The notes beneath the pieces were generated by a model. The model saw only the letters and a list, made by a program, of their open reading frames with translations. It had not been told where the DNA came from and did not search any database. The position numbers and the translations under genes were made by a program. 64,000 nt of DNA from Planomicrobium okeanokoites (GTDB lineage Bacteria > Bacillota > Bacilli > Bacillales_A > Planococcaceae). Below are positions 54,856 through 63,236 of this stretch, in pieces (the first letter of the stretch is position 1; every line of letters begins with the position of its first letter). The stretch lies in NCBI RefSeq assembly GCF_003428875.1, contig NZ_QQRS01000003.1, positions 1 to 64,000 of the forward strand, written 5' to 3'.

Positions 54856-56157
54856 ATGGGTGGAAAGAAAACGCTTACAGTTTTATCGTCCGCTTTAGCC
54901 GCTTCATTGTTATTAACAGCTTGTTCAGGTTCAGGATCTGAGGATGCTTCTTCAGCGTCGGGGGAAACTGAAGTTAAGTTTATGCATTTATGGCCGGAAG
55001 GCAGTTCGAAAAAGCATTATGACGTTGTAAACGAAATCATCGCTGAATATGAAGCGGAAAATGAAGGCGTTACAATCGACTTGGAAGTATTGAGCAATGA
55101 GCAATATAAAGATAAATTACGTGTCCTATCAACTTCAGGAGATCTTCCGGATGTGGGGATGACATGGGCGGCAGGATTCCTTGAGCCTTATGTCGGCGGC
55201 AATATGTTCGCACCGCTTGACGATGTGATCGAAGAGGAATTGAGCGACGCATTTGTTCCGGGAACTGCTGAAGCATATGCACTCGATGGCGCTACATACG
55301 GCTTGCCATTGGAATTGAATATTGTATCGCTCTACTATAATAATGCAATGTTCGAAGAGTACGGCATCACACCGCCGGAAACTTATGAAGAATTGCTTGA
55401 AGTAGTCGATGCATTCAATGAAGAAGGCATCCAGCCGATCGCTTTAGGGAATAGAGACGCTTGGACAGGATCCCTATGGTATATGTACCTGGCAGACCGC
55501 CTCGGCGGAGCTGATACTTTGAATAAAGCGATCGACCGTTCAGGATCTTTTGAAGATCCAGCATTGGTTGAAGCGGCAGCTAAAGTGCAGGAACTTGTTG
55601 ACAGAGACGCATTCGTCAACGGCTTTAACGGTTTGGCTGACGAAGAAGCGAAGTCGATGTTCATGAGCGAACAGGCACCTATGTACTTGATCGCTACTTG
55701 GGATCTTCCGAACTACACAACAAACGAATCAGTGCCACAGGAATTCCGTGATTCTGTTGATTACATGAACTTCCCGACAGTTGACGGTGAAGGCGACACG
55801 AACAGCTTTGTCGGCGGACCTGGAGTTGGATTGTTTGTAGCAGAAGAATCTGAAGTAAAAGAAGAAGCGAAGGATTTCGCAGCTTATTTTGTAAAAGCGT
55901 GGGGTGAGCAGGCAGTTGAAAAAGCGGGCGTAATCCCGGCTACGAAAGTGGATGCTGCATCACTTGATCTTCCGCAAATGTACATTGATATCCTGGACGA
56001 ATTGAACAACGCAAGCAACATCACATTGTTTGCGGACGTTCAAATGAGCCCGGATACGGCGCAGGTTCACTTGGATTCAATCCAGGCGCTGTTCGGCAAT
56101 GAAATGACGCCTGAAGAGTTCGCGAAAGCGCACGAAGACGCGTTGTCAAAAGAATAA
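54856..56157 (+). CDS. Sugar ABC transporter substrate-binding lipoprotein (xylo-oligosaccharide type, predicted)
   Basis: A 433-residue family-1 binding protein. The signal peptide ends in LLLTAC (lipobox), then a Ser/Gly/Glu-rich linker. The mature domain starts VKFMHLWPEGSSKKHYDVV. AGGGGGAG precedes the ATG. Two permease genes follow, and xynB, xylR and xylAB surround the set, so xylo-oligosaccharides are the expected ligand; this is inference from context. A hairpin after the gene probably favours its own mRNA. Confidence 0.88.
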   Translation: MGGKKTLTVLSSALAASLLLTACSGSGSEDASSASGETEVKFMHLWPEGSSKKHYDVVNEIIAEYEAENEGVTIDLEVLSNEQYKDKLRVLSTSGDLPDVGMTWAAGFLEPYVGGNMFAPLDDVIEEELSDAFVPGTAEAYALDGATYGLPLELNIVSLYYNNAMFEEYGITPPETYEELLEVVDAFNEEGIQPIALGNRDAWTGSLWYMYLADRLGGADTLNKAIDRSGSFEDPALVEAAAKVQELVDRDAFVNGFNGLADEEAKSMFMSEQAPMYLIATWDLPNYTTNESVPQEFRDSVDYMNFPTVDGEGDTNSFVGGPGVGLFVAEESEVKEEAKDFAAYFVKAWGEQAVEKAGVIPATKVDAASLDLPQMYIDILDELNNASNITLFADVQMSPDTAQVHLDSIQALFGNEMTPEEFAKAHEDALSKE

Positions 56158-56190
56158 ATAGCAGTTAAAACAGGTTAAATCAGATGAAAT

Positions 56191-56234
56191 GAAAGGGACA
56201 TATCCTGATTGGCGGATTGTCCCTTTCTATTTTT
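56191..56234 (+). terminator. Hairpin after the binding-protein gene (partial terminator)
   Basis: GAAAGGGACA / TGTCCCTTTC with an inner ATCC / GGAT extension, followed by TATTTTTC. It lies inside the operon and should reduce, not abolish, permease expression. Confidence 0.75.
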
Positions 56235-56255
56235 CAGAATATGGGGTTGAATGCT

Positions 56256-57134
56256 ATGAACAAAGTTATGTCCAATAAGCTTCATATCGCTTTATATATT
56301 GCACCGGCCCTGCTGTTGGTCAGTGTACTGGTGTTTATTCCGCTGATTCTTTCCGGCTATTATGGCCTGATGGATTGGGATGGAATCGGCGCAAAAACAT
56401 TTATCGGTTTGGAAAACTACATTACCGGGATCCAGGACAGCAAGTTTTGGGACAGTGCCCTGCATTCATTCCTATTGGCAGTGTTTTCAACGTTGAGCCT
56501 GGCCATCTATCTGGCTGTTTCCATTATATTGGCTTCAAAAATCAAAGGCGCAGATTTGCTGAGAAAAATCTATCTGATTCCGATGCTGCTGTCTTCAGTT
56601 GCCATCGCTCAGCTTTGGATAAAAGTCTATAACCCATCTAGCGGTATCTTGAATACATTCCTGCGGTCGATCGGCATCGAGGAACCGCCGAACTGGCTGG
56701 CTGATCCGACTATCGTGCTGTTTGCGATATTCATCCCGATCCTCTGGCAATATGCAGGGTTCTACATATTAATCTATTACGCAGCATTGAAAAATATACC
56801 TGAATCACTGATCGAAGCAGCGCGCATCGATGGAGCGACGCCGTTCCAGATCGCGACGCGCATCAAATTGCCGCTGATCAAGGAAGTCGTGAGTGTCACC
56901 ATCGTACTGGCAATCGTCGGTTCATTGAAATACTTCGACCTGATTTATGTGATGACTGCCGGCGGACCAAACGGGGCTTCGGAAGTTATGGCCTCGTATA
57001 TGTACAAACTGGCTTTCAACAGCTACAACTTCGGATACGGCAGCGCCATCGGCTTCCTGCTGTTGATCATTACGATGATCGTAACGGTCATTGTCCGCAA
57101 ACTGACTGCCACAAAAGAAAGAATCGAGTATTAG
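56256..57134 (+). CDS. Sugar ABC transporter permease (MalF/UgpA type)
   Basis: A 292-residue permease with six spans and the docking loop EAARIDGATPFQIATRIKLPLI. I use the ATG at 56256, seven bases after GGGG; upstream in-frame codons at 56217 and 56241 lie in or right behind the hairpin and have no ribosome binding site. It pairs with the next gene, 15 bases downstream. No ATPase gene adjoins; the MsmK protein encoded at 63237 is the likely motor. Confidence 0.88.
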   Translation: MNKVMSNKLHIALYIAPALLLVSVLVFIPLILSGYYGLMDWDGIGAKTFIGLENYITGIQDSKFWDSALHSFLLAVFSTLSLAIYLAVSIILASKIKGADLLRKIYLIPMLLSSVAIAQLWIKVYNPSSGILNTFLRSIGIEEPPNWLADPTIVLFAIFIPILWQYAGFYILIYYAALKNIPESLIEAARIDGATPFQIATRIKLPLIKEVVSVTIVLAIVGSLKYFDLIYVMTAGGPNGASEVMASYMYKLAFNSYNFGYGSAIGFLLLIITMIVTVIVRKLTATKERIEY

Positions 57135-57149
57135 GAAGGGGACTTGGGC

Positions 57150-57971
57150 ATGAATCGCATTGGTTATTTTTTTCTTTACCTGGCACTGATCGTGGTGGCG
57201 ATGTTCCAAATCCTGCCGTTGATCTGGCTGTTCATCTTTTCGCTGAAGGACAACCGCGAAATTTTTGCGGGCTCACCGTTCGCTCTGCCGAGTGAATTCC
57301 GCTGGGAGAATTACGTGAAGGTATGGGACGGGGGAATCGGCGTCTATTTCTTCAATAGCGTATGGATCACCGTAGTGGCCATCATCCTGACGGTGCTGTT
57401 CGCCAGCATGGCGACATTTGCAATCACCCGCATGAAATGGAAACTGAGTGGTTTGGTGCTTGGCCTCTTCATGATCGGTTTGATGATTCCGATCCACTCT
57501 GCATTGATTCCACTGTACAGCATGTTCATGGGTGTCGGGATGATCGACAACCCGTGGTCCATCGTGCTGACGTATACAGCGTATAATCTGCCGATCACGA
57601 TGATGATCCTGCTTGGCTTCTATTACACCCTGCCAAAGGAAGTGGAAGAAGCGGCCATCATCGACGGCTGTTCGATCCATAGGATGTTCTTCCGCATCAT
57701 CCTGCCGATGACGACACCGGTCATGGCGACCACTGTCGTCATCAATATGATCTACAACTGGAACGAGTTTGTATTCGTCAACACATTCATCAGTTCCGAG
57801 AAATACAAGACGCTGACTGTCGGCATCCAAAACTTTATCGGGCAATACATGACGGACTGGGGCGCAATCGGTGCGACACTGATCATCAGTGTGCTGCCAA
57901 TCATCATCGCGTTCATCTTCTTCAGCAATAAAGTCGTTGAAGGGATCTCGTCAAGTGCCGTCAAAGGTTAA
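57150..57971 (+). CDS. Sugar ABC transporter permease (MalG/UgpE type)
   Basis: A 273-residue permease with six spans and the loop EEAAIIDGCSIHRMFFRIILP, ending KVVEGISSSAVKG as is usual for the class. The ATG at 57150 is 8 bases after AAGGGG; an upstream TTG in frame is less likely. Second membrane subunit of the importer. Confidence 0.9.
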   Translation: MNRIGYFFLYLALIVVAMFQILPLIWLFIFSLKDNREIFAGSPFALPSEFRWENYVKVWDGGIGVYFFNSVWITVVAIILTVLFASMATFAITRMKWKLSGLVLGLFMIGLMIPIHSALIPLYSMFMGVGMIDNPWSIVLTYTAYNLPITMMILLGFYYTLPKEVEEAAIIDGCSIHRMFFRIILPMTTPVMATTVVINMIYNWNEFVFVNTFISSEKYKTLTVGIQNFIGQYMTDWGAIGATLIISVLPIIIAFIFFSNKVVEGISSSAVKG

Positions 57972-58020
57972 TGAAAAGAGTCGCGCCGGCTGAAAAACGC
58001 TTGCAGAACACGGACAATAG

Positions 58021-58063
58021 AAAAGCTTCCCCTTTGCGAAAATTTTCGCAGGAGAAGCTTTTT
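58021..58063. terminator. Bidirectional terminator between the permease and DUF624 genes
   Basis: An outer stem AAAAGCTTC / GAAGCTTTT encloses a perfect inner palindrome TGCGAAAA / TTTTCGCA. T runs on both strands serve the two converging genes. Confidence 0.88.
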
Positions 58064-58078
58064 GTTTATCATGAGCGC

Positions 58079-58702
58079 TCAGTTTTCCAGTTCGGCTCCG
58101 GTTTTATTGACCCGATTGAAGGACCGGAGAGCGAGCCACATGATGATGTAGGCAAATGTGCTGCCGCCGAAAATGACGGCCAGCGCCGGCACCGTCTGCA
58201 TGATGACTGCGATTGATCCGAGGCAGATGAAAATGAGCAGGGTGTTTATCGGATTGATGAGCATGATGAGAAACGCGTTTTTGATGACCTGACCGACTTT
58301 TATGTCGAAATGGACGAATGTCGGGAACAGGTAAAACAGGTACATCGCAAACAGCAGCATAAAAGCGAACAACGGGATATACGTCCAGGACAGATCTTCT
58401 GAGCTGTTCTGGATATAGAAAATATCAAGGGCGATAAAAGCGGCAACTGCTGTCACGAATAACCCCAGCAGATTGCTTTTCACGAAATCGCGCCGGTAGT
58501 ATTGCCAGAAAGCCGGAAACACGGGCTTGCCGGTATCACCGCGCAGCCAGTCGCGGCAAACAGCGAACATCGCGATTGTGGCCGGATAGAAGCCCAGCAC
58601 CACACCGCCAAGCAAAGTGAACAGGATCCACAGCAAATTGACGTAGGCAAAACGGGTGATCCATTCCAAAACATTATAGATAAAACCGCTGGTTGAATTC
58701 AT
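58079..58702 (-). CDS. DUF624 (YesL-like) membrane protein, second copy
   Basis: A 207-residue protein with five to six spans and the same pattern as the one at 34945: an N-terminal EWITRFAYVNLLWILFTLLGG span, then ATIAMFAVCRDWLRG. Unlike the first, it is encoded opposite to its transporter genes and converges on them at a shared terminator. Its upstream DNA is the structured block 58735-58920 and repeat copy B. Function unknown; association with a sugar importer is the only guide. Confidence 0.8.
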   Translation of the reverse strand: MNSTSGFIYNVLEWITRFAYVNLLWILFTLLGGVVLGFYPATIAMFAVCRDWLRGDTGKPVFPAFWQYYRRDFVKSNLLGLFVTAVAAFIALDIFYIQNSSEDLSWTYIPLFAFMLLFAMYLFYLFPTFVHFDIKVGQVIKNAFLIMLINPINTLLIFICLGSIAVIMQTVPALAVIFGGSTFAYIIMWLALRSFNRVNKTGAELEN

Positions 58703-58734
58703 ATATTGACCATCCTTATTAGTTAGTAACTTTT

Positions 58735-58920
58735 CATAAACGCTTCGGCGCTTAGGACAGTGCGAAGATTATACTCCTGCGCACTGCTCGTCGCAAAGGA
58801 TGCGCCATCTTCGTATGGCGAACCTTGCCTCCCACAATAAGCCAAGAAAAGAATTCGTCTTATTGCTCCGTCCCGTCCTGAGCCGCGCCGTCGCTTGGTG
58901 AGTGATTTTGGATTTAAGAG
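58735..58920. repeat. Hairpin-rich non-coding block
   Basis: This block fills the gap upstream of the minus-strand DUF624 gene. It holds three hairpins: CAGTGCG / CGCACTG (58758-58786), CGCCAT / ATGGCG (58803-58820) and CAATAAG / CTTATTG (58835-58865). It has no coding character and adjoins repeat copy B. Together with copy B and the xylA control region it accounts for the 568-bp stretch 58703-59270 without a gene. Confidence 0.45.
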
Positions 58921-58927
58921 CATCTTA

Positions 58928-59090
58928 GATATGGAGCAAAACAGCGAAGACTCCCAGGGGATTAGAAACAGAGTTGGATTTCCAACTCTGTTTCGAGCGA
59001 AGTGCTGAGATCCACTCGGGCGAAGTGAAACGAGTCCGAGTTAGCTCAGTGCAAGCAGCCAGGAAAGCGAAGCTGTTTTGCGGAATATCG
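58928..59090. repeat. Repeat element copy B (inverted relative to copy A)
   Basis: Reverse-complement partner of 54425-54588. The shared segments include GAGCAAAACAGCG, ACTCCCAGGGGATTAG, AAACAGAGTTGG..CCAACTCTGTTT, GATCCACTCGGGCGAAG and the end CGGAATATCG. It ends about 70 bp before the xylA operator. Confidence 0.8.
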
Positions 59091-59158
59091 ATTTCTAAGA
59101 CATTTATTTCACTAGCAAACTATACCTTTTTTTATTATCTTACACTATCATTCTAAAC

Positions 59159-59183
59159 TTAGTTTAACTAATAGACAAACTAA
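59159..59183 (+). promoter_or_regulatory. XylR operator
   Basis: TTAGTTT, 11 bp, AAACTAA: the half-site sequence and 11-bp spacing are those I recall for the B. subtilis xyl operator. A second overlapping palindrome TAAACT-T-AGTTTA (59154-59166) shares the left half-site. The operator overlaps the -35 box of the xylA promoter, so XylR binding would exclude RNA polymerase. Confidence 0.88.
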
Positions 59184-59200
59184 TTCGTAATTGCTATAAT
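59172..59200 (+). promoter_or_regulatory. Sigma-A promoter of xylAB
   Basis: TAGACA (5 of 6) and a perfect TATAAT 17 bp apart, with TGn before the -10 box (TGCTATAAT). Start predicted near 59207. The leader of about 64 bases contains no strong hairpin. Confidence 0.85.
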
Positions 59201-59205
59201 CGTGA

Positions 59206-59219
59206 TGAAAGCCTTTTCA
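59206..59219 (+). promoter_or_regulatory. cre-like site at xylA
   Basis: TGAAAGCCTTTTCA fits the cre consensus except for one central base. It starts at the predicted transcription start, a position suited to CcpA repression. Confidence 0.65.
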
Positions 59220-59270
59220 TTACATAACCAAATAACCAATAAAATAACAATACAGTTGGAGGTACATACA

Positions 59271-60593
59271 ATGGCTTATTTCCCGAATATCGAAAAAATC
59301 AAATTTGAAGGTGCTTCTTCAAAAAATCCATTCGCATTCAAATTCTACAACCCGGAACAACAGGTGGGCGGCAAGTCGATGGAAGAAATCCTGCGCTATG
59401 CGGTTTCTTACTGGCATACATTCACAATGGACGGGTCTGATCCGTTCGGCGCTGGCAGCATGATCCGCAACTGGGACAAATACGATGGCATGGATTTGGC
59501 GAAAGCGCGCGTTGAAGCTTCTTTCGAATTCTATAACAAAATCGATGTACCATTCTTCTGCTTCCACGATATCGACATTGCACCGGAAGGCAGCAATTTG
59601 CGCGAATCCAATAAAAACCTCGACGAAATCGTCGGTATGATCAAAGAATACATGAAAGACAGTAAAGCGAAATTGCTTTGGAACACAGCTAACAACTTCA
59701 CGCACCCACGCTTCGTGCACGGGGCAGCATCATCAAGCAACGCAGATGTCTTCGCCTATTCAGCGGCGAAAGTGAAAAAAGGCCTTGAAATCGGTAAAGA
59801 GCTTGGCGCAGAAAACTATGTATTCTGGGGTGGCCGTGAAGGTTACGAAACGCTGTTGAACACGAATATGAAATTAGAAATGGACAATCTTAGCCGCTTC
59901 TATCACATGGCAGTTGATTACGCGAAGGAAATCGGCTTTGACGGCCAATTCCTGATTGAGCCGAAACCGAAAGAACCGACAACTCACCAATACGATTACG
60001 ATGTGGCGACTGCTCATGCATTCCTGCAAAGCTACGGGCTGGCTGATAAGTTCAAGTTCAATATCGAAGCCAACCACGCAACGCTTGCGGGCCATACATT
60101 CGAACACGAGCTTCATTATGCGCGCATCAACAATATGCTCGGTTCTGTCGATGCCAACCAGGGCGATCCGCTTCTTGGATGGGATACGGACGAATTCCCG
60201 ACAGATCTTTGGTCTACAACACTTGCGATGTATGAAATCCTTCAAAACGGCGGACTTGGCCGCGGCGGCTTGAACTTCGACGCCAAAGTAAGACGCGGAT
60301 CGTTCGAGCAGGATGATCTTTTCCATGCGCACATCGCCGGAATGGATGCTTTCGCAGTCGGTTTGACAGTTGCTCAGCAATTGATCGACGATAAAGTATT
60401 GGAAAACGTAGTGAGCAACCGTTACCAGACGTACACTGAAGGCATCGGCCTTGATATCGTCAACGGCAGCACTGATTTCCACAAGCTTGAAGAATACGCG
60501 CTTGGCTTGACGGACATCAAACAGACTTCAGGCCGCCTGGAGCAGATTAAATCAACAATCAACCAGTATTTATTGCAGGCTTTCGCCAAATAA
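59271..60593 (+). CDS. xylA: Xylose isomerase
   Basis: Converts D-xylose to D-xylulose with two divalent metal ions. The 440-residue class II enzyme shows the catalytic FHD (His99) and D102 in [20 protein letters not shown], the metal ligands in [16 protein letters not shown] and [17 protein letters not shown], and [19 protein letters not shown]. The ATG at 59271 follows TTGGAGGT; a longer frame from 59202 would start inside the promoter. Controlled by XylR and probably CcpA, and co-transcribed with xylB. Confidence 0.97.
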   Translation: MAYFPNIEKIKFEGASSKNPFAFKFYNPEQQVGGKSMEEILRYAVSYWHTFTMDGSDPFGAGSMIRNWDKYDGMDLAKARVEASFEFYNKIDVPFFCFHDIDIAPEGSNLRESNKNLDEIVGMIKEYMKDSKAKLLWNTANNFTHPRFVHGAASSSNADVFAYSAAKVKKGLEIGKELGAENYVFWGGREGYETLLNTNMKLEMDNLSRFYHMAVDYAKEIGFDGQFLIEPKPKEPTTHQYDYDVATAHAFLQSYGLADKFKFNIEANHATLAGHTFEHELHYARINNMLGSVDANQGDPLLGWDTDEFPTDLWSTTLAMYEILQNGGLGRGGLNFDAKVRRGSFEQDDLFHAHIAGMDAFAVGLTVAQQLIDDKVLENVVSNRYQTYTEGIGLDIVNGSTDFHKLEEYALGLTDIKQTSGRLEQIKSTINQYLLQAFAK

Positions 60594-60622
60594 GATTTTT
60601 TGATGCTAGGAGCGCTGGAGCT

Positions 60623-62122
60623 ATGAAATATGTAATCGGTGTGGATTTAGGGACAAGTGCAGTAAAGATTTTATTGGTCAGCGAGCAGGGCGAAGTGGTG
60701 CAGACCGTTTCAAAGCCGTATCCGTTATTTCATGAAAAGACGGGATACAGCGAACAGGATCCGGAAGACTGGGTGACTGGGACGATTGCCGGTCTTCAGG
60801 AGCTGCTGCAGAATTTCAGCGGCGCACCGGAAGACATCGAAGGCATCAGTTTTTCAGGGCAGATGCACGGCCTTGTGCTGCTGGATGGCAGCAACGAAGT
60901 CCTGCGTCCGGCGATTCTTTGGAATGACACCCGCACAACCGCTGAATGCAGAAAAATTGTGGAGACGGTCGGGCAGGAACGTCTGCTACAAATAACGAAA
61001 AACCCGGCTTTGGAAGGCTTTACGCTGCCGAAGATTCTGTGGGTGAAAGAATACGAACCGGAAATATTCAATAAAGCACAGTCATTCGTGTTGCCGAAAG
61101 ATTATTTGCGCTACCGGATGACCGGTGAACTCCATATGGAATATTCCGATGCGGCGGGAACGCTGCTATTGGATATTTCGAAACAGCAATGGAGCACAGA
61201 GATCTGTGAACTATTGGACCTCGACCCGACTATTTGTCCGCCGCTTGTTGATTCGCATGCGGAAGTGGGCACGTTGACGGCGGAATTCGCTGAACAATCA
61301 GGACTTGCACAAACGACACGCGTTTTTGCGGGCGGCGCCGATAATGCATGTGGCGCGATCGGTTCAGGAATCCTGAAAGACGGAAAAACATTGTGCAGCA
61401 TCGGAACTTCCGGTGTCGTGCTGTCTTATGAAGCAAGCGACAATAAAGACTTTGGCGGCAAGGTGCATTATTTCAATCATGCAGCGCCGGATGCTTTCTA
61501 TACGATGGGCGTGACACTCTCGGCAGGCTACAGCCTGACCTGGTTCAAGGATGTTTTCGCTGCTGGCGAATCGTTTGAAGAATTATTGGCTGAAGTCGGA
61601 ACGGTTCCCGCCGGTTCAAATGGATTATTGTTCACGCCGTATCTAGTCGGAGAACGCACACCGCATGCGGATGCGGCAATCCGCGCCAGCTTTATCGGCA
61701 TGGACAGTTCGCATCAGCGCAAAGATTTCGTTCGTGCTGTACTCGAAGGAATCACGTTTTCATTGAACGAGTCGATTGCGATTTTCCGTGACAGCGGCAA
61801 ACACATCGACACGATCGTTTCAATCGGCGGCGGCGCGCAAAATGAAGACTGGCTGCAGATGCAGGCGGATATCTTCAATGCGACAATCATCCGGCTGAAA
61901 AGCGAACAGGGGCCCGGAATGGGAGCGGCTATGCTTGCGGCGTTCGGCTGTGGCTGGTTCCATTCGCTGCAGGCATGCGCGGATGTTTTCCTGGAAGAAG
62001 GAAAACAGTTTACGCCGAACCCTGTCAACGTGGAGCAATACGAAAAATTGTTTGGGGTATATACTGAAGTGTATGGCCAAACAAAAGAACTGAATGAAAA
62101 ATTAACGGCTTTCCGAAAGTGA
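60623..62122 (+). CDS. xylB: Xylulokinase
   Basis: Phosphorylates D-xylulose to xylulose 5-phosphate, which enters the pentose phosphate pathway. The 499-residue FGGY kinase has GVDLGTSAVKILLV at the N-terminus, ISFSGQMHGLVLLD (substrate site), GGADNACGAIGSG and the second FGGY signature GGGAQNEDWLQMQADIFN. It starts 29 bases after xylA behind AGGAGCGCTGGAG and shares its promoter. Confidence 0.96.
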   Translation: MKYVIGVDLGTSAVKILLVSEQGEVVQTVSKPYPLFHEKTGYSEQDPEDWVTGTIAGLQELLQNFSGAPEDIEGISFSGQMHGLVLLDGSNEVLRPAILWNDTRTTAECRKIVETVGQERLLQITKNPALEGFTLPKILWVKEYEPEIFNKAQSFVLPKDYLRYRMTGELHMEYSDAAGTLLLDISKQQWSTEICELLDLDPTICPPLVDSHAEVGTLTAEFAEQSGLAQTTRVFAGGADNACGAIGSGILKDGKTLCSIGTSGVVLSYEASDNKDFGGKVHYFNHAAPDAFYTMGVTLSAGYSLTWFKDVFAAGESFEELLAEVGTVPAGSNGLLFTPYLVGERTPHADAAIRASFIGMDSSHQRKDFVRAVLEGITFSLNESIAIFRDSGKHIDTIVSIGGGAQNEDWLQMQADIFNATIIRLKSEQGPGMGAAMLAAFGCGWFHSLQACADVFLEEGKQFTPNPVNVEQYEKLFGVYTEVYGQTKELNEKLTAFRK

Positions 62123-62130
62123 ATCATCCA

Positions 62131-62168
62131 ATAAGAGTCTCAACTATTCGATTGAGGCTCTTATTTGC
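62131..62168 (+). terminator. Hairpin after xylB
   Basis: ATAAGAGTCTCAA / TTGAGGCTCTTAT, 13 positions with one wobble, 8-nt loop. Only a weak T run follows, so read-through to the reductase gene is plausible. Confidence 0.65.
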
Positions 62169-62202
62169 AAAATCGATGGACAATCAAACAAGGGAGCGTG
62201 GA

Positions 62203-63189
62203 ATGATGAATTATCGGCAAATCGGCAGTACAGACCTGAAAGTAAGCGAATTGAGTTTTGGCACCTGGGCAATCGGCGGTTCCTGGGGCAGCACGAAGGA
62301 TGAGGAATCACTTCGCGGACTGGACCGAGCGATGGATGCGGGCGTAAACTTTTTCGATACAGCAGACGTATACGGAGACGGGCATGCAGAAGAACTTTTG
62401 GCGAAAGCGACAAAAGGCAAGCATGACGAAATCCACATCGCGACGAAATTTGCACGCGCTGGCGATATTCATGATCCGAAAACCTATTCATTGGAAAGCG
62501 TCAGCCAATATGCGGAAAACAGTTTGAAACGGCTGGGCCGTGAACATATCGACCTGTTCCAGATCCATTGTCCGCCGATTGAAATTCTGCGCGATGGCCA
62601 GGTGTTTGAAGTGCTTGATCGTTTGAAGGAGCAAGGGAAAATTCGCTATTACGGCGTCAGCGTCGAAACGGTGGAAGAAGGGCTCTTGTGCCTGGAAAAC
62701 CCGAACGTCAGCAGTTTGCAGGTGATTTTTAATTTATTCCGCCAGAAACCGGCAACTGAACTTTTCCCTGCAGCAACTGAAAAAAATGTCGGTATCCTGG
62801 CCCGCGTGCCGTTGGCAAGTGGTTTATTGACAGGGAAATTCAAGAAAAACGCCGAGTTCGAAGAAGACGACCACCGCAATTTCAACCGCGACGGCCAGGC
62901 GTTCAACGTCGGCGAAACGTTTGCCGGACTGGAATTCAATAAAGGCGTGGAATTGGCCGATCAATTATCGTGGATTGCAGAAGGCAGAGGCAATATGACA
63001 CAAGCGTCACTCAAGTGGATCCTGGAGCACGAAGCGGTTTCGTCTGTGATACCGGGCTTTAAGACAGTGGCGCAAGTCGAAGACAATCTGCAGGCGCTGA
63101 ACGCAGCGTCCTACAGCGCTGAAGAGATGAAGAAAATCGAACAGTTCTATAAAGAAGAAGTGGCGGCGAATATCAGAGGACCTTATTAA
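62203..63189 (+). CDS. Aldo/keto reductase
   Basis: A 328-residue NAD(P)H-dependent reductase with the (beta/alpha)8 fold. The catalytic set is visible as Asp in FFDTADVYGDGHAEE, the Tyr of the same motif, Lys in IATKFAR and His in LFQIHCPP. The C-terminal cofactor loop reads VSSVIPGFKTVAQVEDNLQA. Two adjacent ATG codons (62203 and 62206) follow GGGAG; either may be used. The substrate is unknown; its place after xylAB suggests a sugar or sugar-derived aldehyde, but this class is broad. Confidence 0.88.
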   Translation: MMNYRQIGSTDLKVSELSFGTWAIGGSWGSTKDEESLRGLDRAMDAGVNFFDTADVYGDGHAEELLAKATKGKHDEIHIATKFARAGDIHDPKTYSLESVSQYAENSLKRLGREHIDLFQIHCPPIEILRDGQVFEVLDRLKEQGKIRYYGVSVETVEEGLLCLENPNVSSLQVIFNLFRQKPATELFPAATEKNVGILARVPLASGLLTGKFKKNAEFEEDDHRNFNRDGQAFNVGETFAGLEFNKGVELADQLSWIAEGRGNMTQASLKWILEHEAVSSVIPGFKTVAQVEDNLQALNAASYSAEEMKKIEQFYKEEVAANIRGPY

Positions 63190-63236
63190 GCGTCCGCTAA
63201 TAACCGGCAAGGCAATACATATTCGGAGGGATGAAA

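Noticed and set aside
54425..59090. Composite transposon
   Set aside because: No transposase frame lies in or beside either repeat copy, and the repeats look like palindromic intergenic elements rather than insertion sequences.
59202..59270. N-terminal extension of XylA by 23 residues
   Set aside because: The codons fall in the leader right after the -10 box, and the ATG at 59271 has a strong ribosome binding site and matches the family start.
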